In this document: positions 1 to 5,929 of the stretch, piece by piece
Numbering within the stretch: position 1 is the stretch's first letter
Layout: each line of letters opens with the position of its first letter
Origin: Spirochaetaceae bacterium
GTDB taxonomy: Bacteria > Spirochaetota > Spirochaetia > DSM-27196 > PWMO01
DNA: 7,892 bases
Direction: 5' to 3'
Assembly (NCBI GenBank): GCA_003558175.1
Contig: PWMO01000059.1
Coordinates: 1 to 7,892 of the forward strand
Program-made: the position numbers and the translations under genes
Notes under the pieces: generated by a model
Database searches by the model: none
Seen by the model: the letters and a program-made list of their open reading frames with translations, nothing else
Told to the model about the DNA's origin: nothing

Positions 1-2
1 CG

Positions 3-758
3 ATCCGAACCGTTGGCAACTACACCATGTATGAGGCGGTTGCGGACGATCGGGTTATGCGGCGGGGACCGCAGCGGTTTGCCGTGGTGGCACCGGCCGA
101 TTTTCCGCCGTTGTGGCTCCCCGTCAGCGTAGAGGAGTACGCCGATGACATTATTCGACGCTGGGAGGCGCAACTGGCGCAGATGCAGCAACGTCTGGCG
201 CAGTTTCAACTGCCGAGGCAGAGCGAGGCGCACCGTCGGGCGCGTGAGGCTACAATACAGAGCATGACGCAACTCATGGAAATGCAACCTCAGATGGCTG
301 AGCAGTTGCAGGCACAGCTCGATGAAGCGCTGCGCCAGCTTGACGCAGCGGCTGGCGATCTCTCCGAGTCCGATCGCAGGGATGCCGCATATGAACAACA
401 GATGCGTGAGGCGGCCGAGAAGCAGCAGGCGGAACTCGAGGCCAGCATCAACGCGATGAGGGCGGAGCTGGCGGCACTGTCTCCGGCAGAGCGCAGCGCC
501 CAGGCGGTGGGGAAGCTGCACCTGCATCGGCCCGGCGCGCAAACCGAGGGAGAAATTGTGCCGCTTGCGGTTCCCGGAGGTTCTGAGCCCCGGGGGCTGG
601 TGCGAGTAAACCGCGATCTGTTCAGCAACAGTGCGTCACGCACCACACCGCAGCTGTTTCTGGTGAACTTTCACACCAATCGAGAGTTCATGGCCGAGCG
701 GTTCTCCGAGATCGAGCGGCAACTGGACTGGCGAGCGTTGGCGCGCGTGATTGAGTAG
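3..758 (+). CDS. Unrecognised coiled-coil protein, 5' end outside the window
   Basis: I do not recognise this family. The reading frame is open back to the window edge, and the first ATG (27-29) has no ribosome binding site before it, so the gene very probably starts upstream and only its C-terminal ~250 residues are visible. After a mixed region, roughly residues 45-160 (counted from the ATG at 27) are rich in Gln, Glu, Ala, Leu, Met and Arg, with near-heptad spacing and runs such as LAQMQQRLAQFQ and AEKQQAELEASINAM. This is a long coiled coil, perhaps broken around PRQSEAHRR. The last ~75 residues look globular (PLAVPGGSEPRGLVRVNRDLF, then FLVNFHTNREFMAERFSEIERQLDW). No signal peptide can be judged because the start is missing. 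The secreted EEP-fold gene starts 34 bases after the stop, suggesting co-transcription. Confidence is high that it is coding; function is unknown. Confidence 0.75.
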   Translation: MRTVGNYTMYEAVADDRVMRRGPQRFAVVAPADFPPLWLPVSVEEYADDIIRRWEAQLAQMQQRLAQFQLPRQSEAHRRAREATIQSMTQLMEMQPQMAEQLQAQLDEALRQLDAAAGDLSESDRRDAAYEQQMREAAEKQQAELEASINAMRAELAALSPAERSAQAVGKLHLHRPGAQTEGEIVPLAVPGGSEPRGLVRVNRDLFSNSASRTTPQLFLVNFHTNREFMAERFSEIERQLDWRALARVIE

Positions 759-792
759 GGTGTCGCGCGAAGATCTGTGAGGCGCCTGGCCT

Positions 793-1650
793 ATGAGTCG
801 CTTGATTTCAATCGGGGTTACAATACTTCTCGTCTGCGCGCTGTCGGCAGTTGCGCAGCAAATAACCGTTGCAGGCTACAACGCACGTCATGTCGAGCTG
901 GACGAGGGGGCGCTTGCCTGGGAGGCCCGGCGTGGGGTGGTTCTCAAGATTCTTTCGGAAGCAGCGCCCGATCTGCTGCTGCTGCAGGAAGCGGCGGAGG
1001 AACAGCGCGAAGACCTGTTGGCCGGGCTTGAGTGGCTGCGCTGCGCGGGATGCGACGTCGAGTTTGACAACCACAACGCCATCTTTTATCGCCCGGAGCT
1101 GCTCAAGCTTCTGCAGGCAGGTTCGTTCTGGCTTTCGGACACTCCCGACGTAGCGTACTCGGAGAGCTGGGGGAACGAAGTGCCGCGATTCGTGACCTGG
1201 GCGCGCTTTGAGACGATGGATTCCGGGCGTCAGCTGGTTGTCTACAACACACACCTCGATCACGCGCATCAGGGTTCGCGCGTACGAAGCCTCGAGGCGA
1301 TTGTGGTGCACGCAGCAGAGAACGCCGCCGAGCTGCCCATAATCCTGGGTGGAGACCTCAACGCGGAGCCCGATTGGCCTGAACTCGAGTATCTTCTTGC
1401 GCCCGTGGAGGGTTCGCCTCATCTGCCGCTCACGGATCCACTGGCTGAACTCAGCGCCGACGAGGAGGTCGGAGGAACCTATCACGCCTTCGATGCCGAG
1501 CCGGAGTTTGCCCGTATCGACTACATTCTGCTGAGTGAGGAGTTTGATCCAGTCGCGGCCCGCATCATCACCAGGATAGGCGATGACGGCACGCCGCCTT
1601 CGGATCATTTCCCGATTCTTGTCTCGATCGAGTTGCCCACGAGCCGGTAG
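793..1650 (+). CDS. Secreted endonuclease/exonuclease/phosphatase-superfamily protein
   Basis: This 285-residue protein belongs to the EEP superfamily of metal-dependent phosphoesterases (DNase I, exonuclease III and inositol phosphatase fold). Residues 1-21 form a short signal peptide ending LSAVAQQ, so it is probably exported. The core motifs are all present: GYN with Asn30; LLLLQEA with metal ligand Glu66; NTHLDH with His154 and Asp156; GGDLN with Asp188 and Asn190; RIDYIL with Asp243; and SDHFP with the terminal Asp271-His272 pair. The segment FWLSDTP...SWGN..PR..TWARF (112-139) is typical of the bacterial subgroup often annotated as endonuclease/exonuclease/phosphatase family protein. 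The substrate (nucleic acid, sugar phosphate or phospholipid head group) cannot be read from the sequence. The start at 793 gives the signal peptide directly; a GAGG at 779-782 lies 10 bases upstream, a rather long spacing. The active site appears intact. Confidence 0.9.
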   Translation: MSRLISIGVTILLVCALSAVAQQITVAGYNARHVELDEGALAWEARRGVVLKILSEAAPDLLLLQEAAEEQREDLLAGLEWLRCAGCDVEFDNHNAIFYRPELLKLLQAGSFWLSDTPDVAYSESWGNEVPRFVTWARFETMDSGRQLVVYNTHLDHAHQGSRVRSLEAIVVHAAENAAELPIILGGDLNAEPDWPELEYLLAPVEGSPHLPLTDPLAELSADEEVGGTYHAFDAEPEFARIDYILLSEEFDPVAARIITRIGDDGTPPSDHFPILVSIELPTSR

Positions 1651-1675
1651 GTACGGAGATCGCTGTCGGTCTTTA

Positions 1676-1704
1676 TTGCATCACGGTCTCGCGCCCGGTA
1701 TGCT
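1676..1704 (+). promoter_or_regulatory. Predicted sigma70-type promoter giving a leaderless permease mRNA
   Basis: TTGCAT (1676-1681) and TATGCT (1699-1704) are separated by exactly 17 bases. The matches to the sigma70 consensus are partial (about 3/6 and 4/6). The -10 box ends only 6 bases before the ATG at 1711, so transcription would start at or next to the start codon, and no Shine-Dalgarno sequence is present. This is inferred from spacing and motif only. Confidence 0.4.
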
Positions 1705-1718
1705 GCGTGCATGCAGCA
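1701..1718. promoter_or_regulatory. 18-bp near-perfect palindrome over the -10 box and start codon
   Basis: TGCTGC (1701-1706) pairs with GCAGCA (1713-1718), and the central TGCA (1708-1711) is also symmetric. Eight of nine base pairs match; only G1707/T1712 breaks the symmetry. It overlaps the predicted -10 box on the left and the first codons of the permease on the right, where a repressor dimer could block initiation. Part of the right arm is coding (Met-Gln-Gln), so chance cannot be excluded. Confidence 0.3.
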
Positions 1719-3480
1719 GACAATTGTCTTTGCGACGCTGGGGCTCGCTCTGGTGTTGTTTATCTGGGGGCGGATCAGGCATGACATCACCGCGCTGATC
1801 TGCCTGCTGATTCTGACGCTGACCGGAATTGTTCCCGCCGGCGAGGCGTTCCACGGCTTCGCCCATCCGGCGGTGATTGCAGTAGCGGCGGTCTTGATGG
1901 TCGGCCAGGGGTTGAAGAACTCGGGCGTGGTCGATGTGATCGGCCACCAGATGTTGAGGATCGGTAGGAGTCCGACGCTGCAGGTGTTGGCGTTGAGCGC
2001 GGTCGTGTGCGTTGCCTCGGCGTTCATGAACAACGTGGGCGCGCTGGCGGTTATGATGCCGGTAGCCATTCAAATGGCGCGCAAGAACGGCACCTCGCCC
2101 TCGTTCATCCTGATGCCGCTGGCGTTCGCTTCGCTGCTTGGCGGTATGATGACCCTGATCGGCACACCTCCCAACATCATCATCTCTACCTTCCGCGCCG
2201 ATGCGGGACGGAGTGCATTTGGTATGTTTGATTTTGCTCCGGTGGGAGCGGTTCTGGCGCTGGTAGGAGTGCTCTTTGTATCGCTGGTAGGAAGACGGCT
2301 GCTCCCCAGGCGTTCGGGGGAGAGCTCGGCGGAGGACCGGTTTCAGATCGAGGACTACATCACCGAAGCGCGCATCGTCAAAGACTGCAAGATCAACGGA
2401 CTGGCAATCAGCGAGATCAACGACAAACTGGGTACCGGGGTGGATGTCCTGGGGCTTGTTCGAGCCAGGAAACGGATTCACGCTCCGCAACCGGAGGAGA
2501 CGCTCAAGACCAACGACATTCTCATTGTGGAAGCCGACTCGGACGATCTGAAAGAGTTCATCGACAAGAGCGGAGCGAAGCTGCTCGGCGGCAAGAAGTT
2601 CCGCAAAGACGCCGAAGGCTCGCAGGAAGTAGAGATAGCCGAGGCGGTGGTGACGCCGGATTCGCCGCTGGTCGGCCAGAGTGCCGCCGGCACGCAGATG
2701 CGCACGCGGTACGGGCTCAACCTGCTTGCAATCGCCCGCCGCGGCAAGAGCATTCGCAAGCGATTTGACAAACAGCGGCTGAAGGCGGGCGATGTGCTGC
2801 TGCTCCAGGGGCGCGCCCGGACAATGGATGACTCGCTGCGCGCGATGGGCTGCCTGCCGCTGGCCGAGCGCGGCTACAGCATCGGTCGGCCGAAGCGCAT
2901 CGCTACCGCAGTCAGTATTTTTGCCGGTTCCATCGCACTCGTTGTGGCGGGAGTATTTGCGGTTCAGGTGGCCTTCGTGCTGGCCGCCGTACTGATGGTG
3001 CTGACCGGAATCCTGCCGGTGCGCGAGATGTACCACAGCGTTGATTGGCCGGTGATCGTGCTGCTTGGGGCGATGCTTCCCGTCGGGGCTGCACTCGAGA
3101 CCTCCGGCGGCGCCGCCTTGATTGCAGACCAGATCCTGGTTGCCGGTGCTTCACTGCCGGTCTGGGCCACGCTGGCTGTGATTCTGCTGGTGACCATGCT
3201 GCTCTCGGGAATCATAAACAACGCTGCCACGGTTGTGCTGATGGCGCCGATCGGCCTCGGGATTGCTTCCGGACTTGGGGCATCGGCGGACCCGTTTCTG
3301 ATGGCAATTGCCGTGGGTGCCTCCGGCGCGTTTCTGACGCCGATCGGTCACCAGTCCAATACGCTGGTACTGGGACCGGGAGGGTACACCTTTGGTGACT
3401 ATCTGCGGATGGGGCTTCCGCTGAGTGTGCTGGTGGTTGCAACGGCAGTTCCGATGATTCTGCTGGTGTGGCCGTTGTAG
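1711..3480 (+). CDS. SLC13/DASS-family permease with two TrkA-C (RCK_C) domains
   Basis: A 589-residue integral membrane transporter of the SLC13 (divalent anion/sodium symporter) type, the branch that carries cytoplasmic TrkA-C domains in the middle. Residues 1 to ~205 form the first membrane half, starting straight into a transmembrane helix, with the hairpin motif NNVGALAVMMP (Asn107-Asn108) and IGTPPN (150-155). Residues ~210-292 and ~303-388 are two TrkA-C domains, each ending in a beta-rich stretch (TNDILIVEAD; AGDVLLLQG). Residues ~395-589 form the second membrane half, with the matching motifs NNAATVVLMAP (Asn503-Asn504) and TPIGHQSN (543-550). The two halves are recognisably an internal duplication, as expected for this fold. 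Characterised relatives move sulfate or dicarboxylates, usually with sodium; the substrate here is not predictable. The start is chosen for its fit to the family N terminus. The gene stands alone, with a predicted leaderless promoter. Confidence 0.92.
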   Translation: MQQTIVFATLGLALVLFIWGRIRHDITALICLLILTLTGIVPAGEAFHGFAHPAVIAVAAVLMVGQGLKNSGVVDVIGHQMLRIGRSPTLQVLALSAVVCVASAFMNNVGALAVMMPVAIQMARKNGTSPSFILMPLAFASLLGGMMTLIGTPPNIIISTFRADAGRSAFGMFDFAPVGAVLALVGVLFVSLVGRRLLPRRSGESSAEDRFQIEDYITEARIVKDCKINGLAISEINDKLGTGVDVLGLVRARKRIHAPQPEETLKTNDILIVEADSDDLKEFIDKSGAKLLGGKKFRKDAEGSQEVEIAEAVVTPDSPLVGQSAAGTQMRTRYGLNLLAIARRGKSIRKRFDKQRLKAGDVLLLQGRARTMDDSLRAMGCLPLAERGYSIGRPKRIATAVSIFAGSIALVVAGVFAVQVAFVLAAVLMVLTGILPVREMYHSVDWPVIVLLGAMLPVGAALETSGGAALIADQILVAGASLPVWATLAVILLVTMLLSGIINNAATVVLMAPIGLGIASGLGASADPFLMAIAVGASGAFLTPIGHQSNTLVLGPGGYTFGDYLRMGLPLSVLVVATAVPMILLVWPL

Positions 3481-3507
3481 CATGACCGGAGTACCGGCAT
3501 GACCGGA
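3481..3507 (+). repeat. 10-bp direct repeat, 17-bp period, at the antiporter remnant start
   Basis: CATGACCGGA occurs at 3481-3490 and again at 3498-3507, directly after the permease stop codon. Each copy contains an ATG. The first copy opens a six-codon frame ending at 3502. Its GGAG (3488-3491) lies 7 bases before the second ATG (3499), so it could serve as the ribosome binding site of the second copy. It looks like a small local duplication, although 10 matching bases could also be chance. Confidence 0.6.
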
Positions 3508-3717
3508 ATGGTGGCGTTGGCAGCCGTCGCGGGACTCGTTCTGCTCACTGCGGGAGCGGAGTTCCTGGGTCGCGGGGCGTCGGCGTTGGCGCTGCGGCTG
3601 ATTTCGCGCAGCGGGTGTTTGGTTTCCCGTCGTGAGGGGGTGTTGCTGGTGCTGTGCTAGGTGGCGTACGTGACCTGGTTGCTGGCCGTCGAGGCCGGGT
3701 ATTGCGACGAGTTCTGA
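3499..3717 (+). pseudogene. Collapsed calcium/sodium antiporter (CaCA family) remnant
   Basis: The frame from ATG 3499 begins like the first helix of bacterial YrbG-type calcium/sodium antiporters: LVLLTAGAEFLGRGASALA, where the family has GLxLLxxGAExLVxGASALA. After only ~35 residues it jumps to what looks like the extreme C terminus of the same family, VSRREGVLLVLC, then a TAG at 3658-3660, then VAYVTWLLAVEAG and a TGA at 3715-3717. Family members end R.EG..LL..YxaY..wLL, so the TAG sits where a Tyr codon (TAC or TAT) is expected. The gene would thus have lost around 250-300 internal residues in frame and also gained a nonsense mutation. The remaining 53-codon frame (3499-3660) still has a usable GGAG site 7 bases upstream, so a short hydrophobic peptide could be made. 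Family assignment rests on motif memory from two short ends. Confidence 0.65.
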
Positions 3718-3752
3718 GCTGAGTAGTGTGTCCGTGTCCCGAGCGCAGTTGG

Positions 3753-4151
3753 TCAGACGTTTCCGAGGGAAAAGTCACCGCAGATCTTGAAGTGCGTCCC
3801 TTCCGAGAAGACCTCGAGCTCGCGGTCTGGAAAGTAGACCGGTAGCAGTTCGTTGATCTTGCGCACCACCTCTTCAACAATCTCCCAGCGAACCTCATGC
3901 GGAACCTTTTCAAGCGTTGCCATATGAACGTCGATCAGGTAGCCGCGCCCGTATTTGGAGCCATATCCAGGGGTGAAGTCGGCTCCGATATTGAACAGTC
4001 CGTCCGATTGGCGGCTGGAGGTTGAACCGTGGGGCGGACGAGCCGGGTGCAGCGGATAACGTGAACCGTACCGCTCTTCGATATGCGCTGTGACTTCTTC
4101 AAACATCTTGTGGAACGTCTGGTTGAACGCATTCATTCTTGGATGATACAT
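3753..4151 (-). CDS. Conserved-looking 132-residue protein of unknown function
   Basis: A soluble protein without signal peptide or membrane segment; I cannot assign a family. The N-terminal ~30 residues look helical and amphipathic (FHKMFEEVTAHIEERYG). A Pro/His/Ser-rich patch follows (PLHPARPPHGSTSSRQSDG, 33-51), then a Gly/aromatic stretch (FNIGADFTPGYGSKYGRGYLID, residues 53-74), a helix (PHEVRWEIVEEVVRKINELL) and a C-terminal beta-like end (HFKICGDFSLG). The dense Gly, His, Ser and aromatic residues look like a conserved active or binding site. It resembles hypothetical proteins I recall from spirochaetes, with low certainty. The start at 4151 is supported by GGAG (4159-4162) 7 bases upstream. 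It lies 56 bases downstream of the NicO gene on the same strand, so it could be co-transcribed, although a separate promoter is also possible. Confidence 0.8.
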   Translation of the reverse strand: MYHPRMNAFNQTFHKMFEEVTAHIEERYGSRYPLHPARPPHGSTSSRQSDGLFNIGADFTPGYGSKYGRGYLIDVHMATLEKVPHEVRWEIVEEVVRKINELLPVYFPDRELEVFSEGTHFKICGDFSLGNV

Positions 4152-4186
4152 ATCACTGCTCCAACCCCGTCTTCACTGTGCCCCTC

Positions 4187-4195
4187 ATTGTAGCA
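4187..4195 (-). promoter_or_regulatory. Possible extended -10 promoter of the 132-residue protein gene
   Basis: Read on the minus strand, TGCTACAAT (4195 to 4187) matches the extended -10 pattern TGnTAnAAT well. No convincing -35 box lies 16-18 bases upstream, which extended -10 promoters can tolerate. Transcription would start near 4180, leaving a ~30-base leader that contains the GGAG ribosome binding site. It sits between the NicO stop codon and this gene. Confidence 0.35.
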
Positions 4196-4207
4196 CGGGA
4201 GTGTCAT

Positions 4208-5251
4208 TCAGAGCAGCGGCAAGAGGGCCAGGGTGCCGAAGGCGACCATCGCAAGACCACCGAGTCCTTCCATGCCGATGTGAAGCGCTTCTCCCAACGT
4301 ACCGTCCAGGACGCCGGTGACCGCGCGTTTGGTGATGACTGCCGCACCGCTGACGGCGGTGAGGGTCACGGCCATGCCGATTGAGAAGACGAAGGTTGCG
4401 TATATCCCGAGCCAGACCACCCCCAGTGAGAGCGCAAAGAGCAGTATCATGGCGGAACCGGGGCACGGCACGACGGATGAGAGCACGATCGCCGGAAGGA
4501 GACCGATGCGTCGTCTCAGTCGCGCCACTGCGCCGGTCTCGCCCTGGGCCGGTTCGCGGCGGTGGTCGTGCGAATGTCCGTGACCGTGCGAGTGTCCCGG
4601 ATTTCCGTGACGGCGCAGCAGGAGTGCTTCGCGAATTTTGGCGATCAACACGACGCACCCAATCAACAGCACCAGTGCCGCAGTGCCCGCCTGCATGTAG
4701 AGCGTGGCACGGTCGAGCGCTGCCGATAGTGAGGTCTGCATCACAAAGTAGCCACCGAGGATTACCAGCGCCGCGGCACCGGAGTGAAGCGCCGCCACTG
4801 CGATCCCGGCCGCGACGGCGTGACGCAGTGGCGCTCGGGTCGAGGCAAAATAGGCTACCAGCAGCACCTTGCGATGGCCCGGCAGAGCGGCGTGGATCAG
4901 TCCGTAGAGAAACGCAGCCAACCCGATGATGAGAATGCCGCGTCCGCTGTAGCCGTCCGGGCGGTTGGGAGGCTGAGAGGCGGGTTGGGTTGCGGATCCT
5001 CGCAGCAGTTGGGCGATGCGGGCATTCAACGCGCGTTGTTGTTCACGCAGCAGCGCGTTCAGGCGCGGGAAGAGCGGTTGGCCCTGGCTGAGACTTGCTG
5101 CCCCCTCCACTGCCGCACCGAACGCCGGACTCGTTTCTTCCGCTGCAGGACGGTCGGCCCGTCCACTCCCGGTAAACGGGTTTGCCTGCGCAGAAACGGA
5201 ACCCACTACCAACAGCAACAACACCGCCGTCAACGGGACGATTCGTGTCAT
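4208..5251 (-). CDS. NicO/RcnA-like nickel/cobalt permease with signal peptide
   Basis: A 347-residue membrane protein of the NicO family (high-affinity nickel transport and RcnA-type efflux). Residues 1-23 form a signal peptide (LLLLVVGSVSAQA). Residues 24-103 are an exported, partly helical Gln/Arg/Pro-rich segment (LNALLREQQRALNARIAQLL). The permease core starts near 105 with LIHAALPGHRK (His120, His126), the family metal-binding signature, then VAALHSG (His156). A cytoplasmic histidine-rich loop follows at 215-230 (HGNPGHSHGHGHSHDH), and the second repeat carries PCPG (262-265). RcnA relatives export Ni2+ and Co2+; direction and metal are inferred here. The ATG at 5251 has a GGAG-rich site 5 bases upstream. 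The in-frame ATG at 5272 lacks one, and an upstream extension would run antisense through the thioesterase gene. A DUF1007 gene, its usual partner family, lies divergently nearby. Confidence 0.9.
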   Translation of the reverse strand: MTRIVPLTAVLLLLVVGSVSAQANPFTGSGRADRPAAEETSPAFGAAVEGAASLSQGQPLFPRLNALLREQQRALNARIAQLLRGSATQPASQPPNRPDGYSGRGILIIGLAAFLYGLIHAALPGHRKVLLVAYFASTRAPLRHAVAAGIAVAALHSGAAALVILGGYFVMQTSLSAALDRATLYMQAGTAALVLLIGCVVLIAKIREALLLRRHGNPGHSHGHGHSHDHRREPAQGETGAVARLRRRIGLLPAIVLSSVVPCPGSAMILLFALSLGVVWLGIYATFVFSIGMAVTLTAVSGAAVITKRAVTGVLDGTLGEALHIGMEGLGGLAMVAFGTLALLPLL

Positions 5252-5270
5252 GTCCCCTCCCTTGTGTGTC

Positions 5271-5300
5271 ATAGTAATACTATCGTAATTCGGCGGACAA
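5271..5300 (-). promoter_or_regulatory. Predicted NicO promoter with a 13-bp palindrome at the -10 region
   Basis: On the minus strand, TTGTCC (5300-5295) and TACTAT (5276-5271) form a -35/-10 pair, 18 bases apart and each about 4/6 to consensus, placing the transcript start ~13 bases before the ATG at 5251. The -10 box is one arm of a perfect odd palindrome, ATAGTA-A-TACTAT (5271-5283), in an AT-rich island within GC-rich sequence. A dimeric repressor bound there would occlude RNA polymerase. Given a metal permease downstream, a metal-sensing regulator is the natural guess, but the site matches no family consensus that I can name. Confidence 0.45.
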
Positions 5301-5336
5301 TACCTTAACCCGGTGGCGCGCCGACCGTGCTTGCCG

Positions 5337-5342
5337 TATACT
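5337..5342 (+). promoter_or_regulatory. -10 box giving a leaderless thioesterase mRNA
   Basis: TATACT (5337-5342) matches five of six -10 consensus bases and ends 8 bases before the ATG at 5351, so transcription would start at about the start codon. There is no Shine-Dalgarno sequence. No good -35 box is seen at the standard distance in the GC-rich sequence upstream. Confidence 0.4.
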
Positions 5343-5350
5343 CGTACCAC

Positions 5351-5842
5351 ATGGACACCACACCACAACCGATTCCCAACCCCTACGCGCGAAGCGACGA
5401 CTACCGCTGTTTCGGCTGCTCGCCAAACAATCCGATCGGCCTGCAACTGAAGTTCTTTCTCGACGGCCGGCGGGTCACGAGCCAATGGCAGCCCCGCGCC
5501 GACCTCGAAGGCTATCCGGGTGTCACCCACGGTGGAGTTCTGGCTACGCTCTGCGATGAGGTGGCCGCCTGGTACCTGCATGTGGTACTGGGGACCGCGG
5601 GTATGACGCGCGAACTGCAGATAAGCTATCATCTGCCGGCTCGGGCAGCGGACGCACCGTTTCACATCGAGGCGCACGCGGTGGAAGAGGGGCAGAAAAA
5701 CGCGGTGATAGAAGTGTCGGTTCATGGACGCAGCGGTACGCTGTTCTGTACGGCGCAGTGCAGTTTCGCGGTGTTCAGCGAGGCGGTGGCGCGCAGGCGC
5801 TTCCGCTTTCCCGGAAGAGAGGCGTTTCAACCGCAGGGCTGA
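5351..5842 (+). CDS. PaaI-like hotdog-fold acyl-CoA thioesterase
   Basis: A 163-residue single-domain hotdog protein of the PaaI/THEM4-like thioesterase group, expected to hydrolyse acyl-CoA thioesters in the cytoplasm. The N terminus carries CFGCSPNNPIGLQLKFF (20-36), the Cys-x-x-Cys/NP-GL signature common in this group. The active-site helix region follows: GVTHGGVLATLCDEVAAW, with His60-Gly61-Gly62 and conserved acidic residues Asp69-Glu70. The remainder fits the hotdog strands (LQISYHLPARA; AVIEVSVHGRSGTLFCTAQCSFAVF). The acyl substrate cannot be deduced. The ATG at 5351 suits the family N terminus; an in-frame GTG at 5327 would add eight residues that do not resemble the family and would overlap the -10 box. 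It lies between the divergent NicO and DUF1007 genes without an obvious functional link to metals. Confidence 0.88.
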   Translation: MDTTPQPIPNPYARSDDYRCFGCSPNNPIGLQLKFFLDGRRVTSQWQPRADLEGYPGVTHGGVLATLCDEVAAWYLHVVLGTAGMTRELQISYHLPARAADAPFHIEAHAVEEGQKNAVIEVSVHGRSGTLFCTAQCSFAVFSEAVARRRFRFPGREAFQPQG

Positions 5843-5883
5843 AGCGTGCCCGTCCGCCCGGGGCTCTGGAGCGCTCGAGCGTC

Positions 5884-5912
5884 TTGCGCAGCGTGCCGAT
5901 AGTTGATATTAA
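5884..5912 (+). promoter_or_regulatory. Possible promoter of the DUF1007 gene
   Basis: TTGCGC (5884-5889) and TATTAA (5907-5912) are 17 bases apart in the 87-base gap after the thioesterase gene. The matches are modest (3/6 and 4/6), but the -10 lies in the only AT-rich patch of the gap. A start near 5918-5920 would leave a short leader with the AGGA ribosome binding site. A 10-bp palindrome, CGCTCGAGCG (5872-5881), lies just upstream. Confidence 0.3.
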
Positions 5913-5929
5913 TGAGTCAGGACGGAACG

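Noticed and set aside
808..1608. Minus-strand open frame opposite the EEP-fold gene
   Set aside because: The plus-strand product has all catalytic motifs in order; the antisense translation shows none and has no ribosome binding site worth noting.
1681..3036. Long minus-strand open frame opposite the permease gene
   Set aside because: The translation is rich in His, Arg, Gln and Asp with no domain-like pattern. It arises from the GC-rich codon bias of the strong permease gene on the other strand.
4152..4207. Intrinsic terminator between the NicO gene and the 132-residue protein gene
   Set aside because: Only short complementary pieces (GTGC/GCAC) are present, and there is no T run.
4575..4640. 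His-Gly codon repeat as a tandem DNA repeat or mobile element trace
   Set aside because: It is explained by the histidine-rich cytoplasmic loop typical of NicO-family proteins.
5252..5830. N-terminal extension of the NicO reading frame to 5830
   Set aside because: It would run antisense through the whole thioesterase gene. The signal peptide and ribosome binding site at 5251 mark the true start.
5872..5881. Palindrome CGCTCGAGCG as a terminator of the thioesterase gene
   Set aside because: There is no loop and no following T tract on either strand. A 10-bp palindrome is not rare in sequence of this composition.
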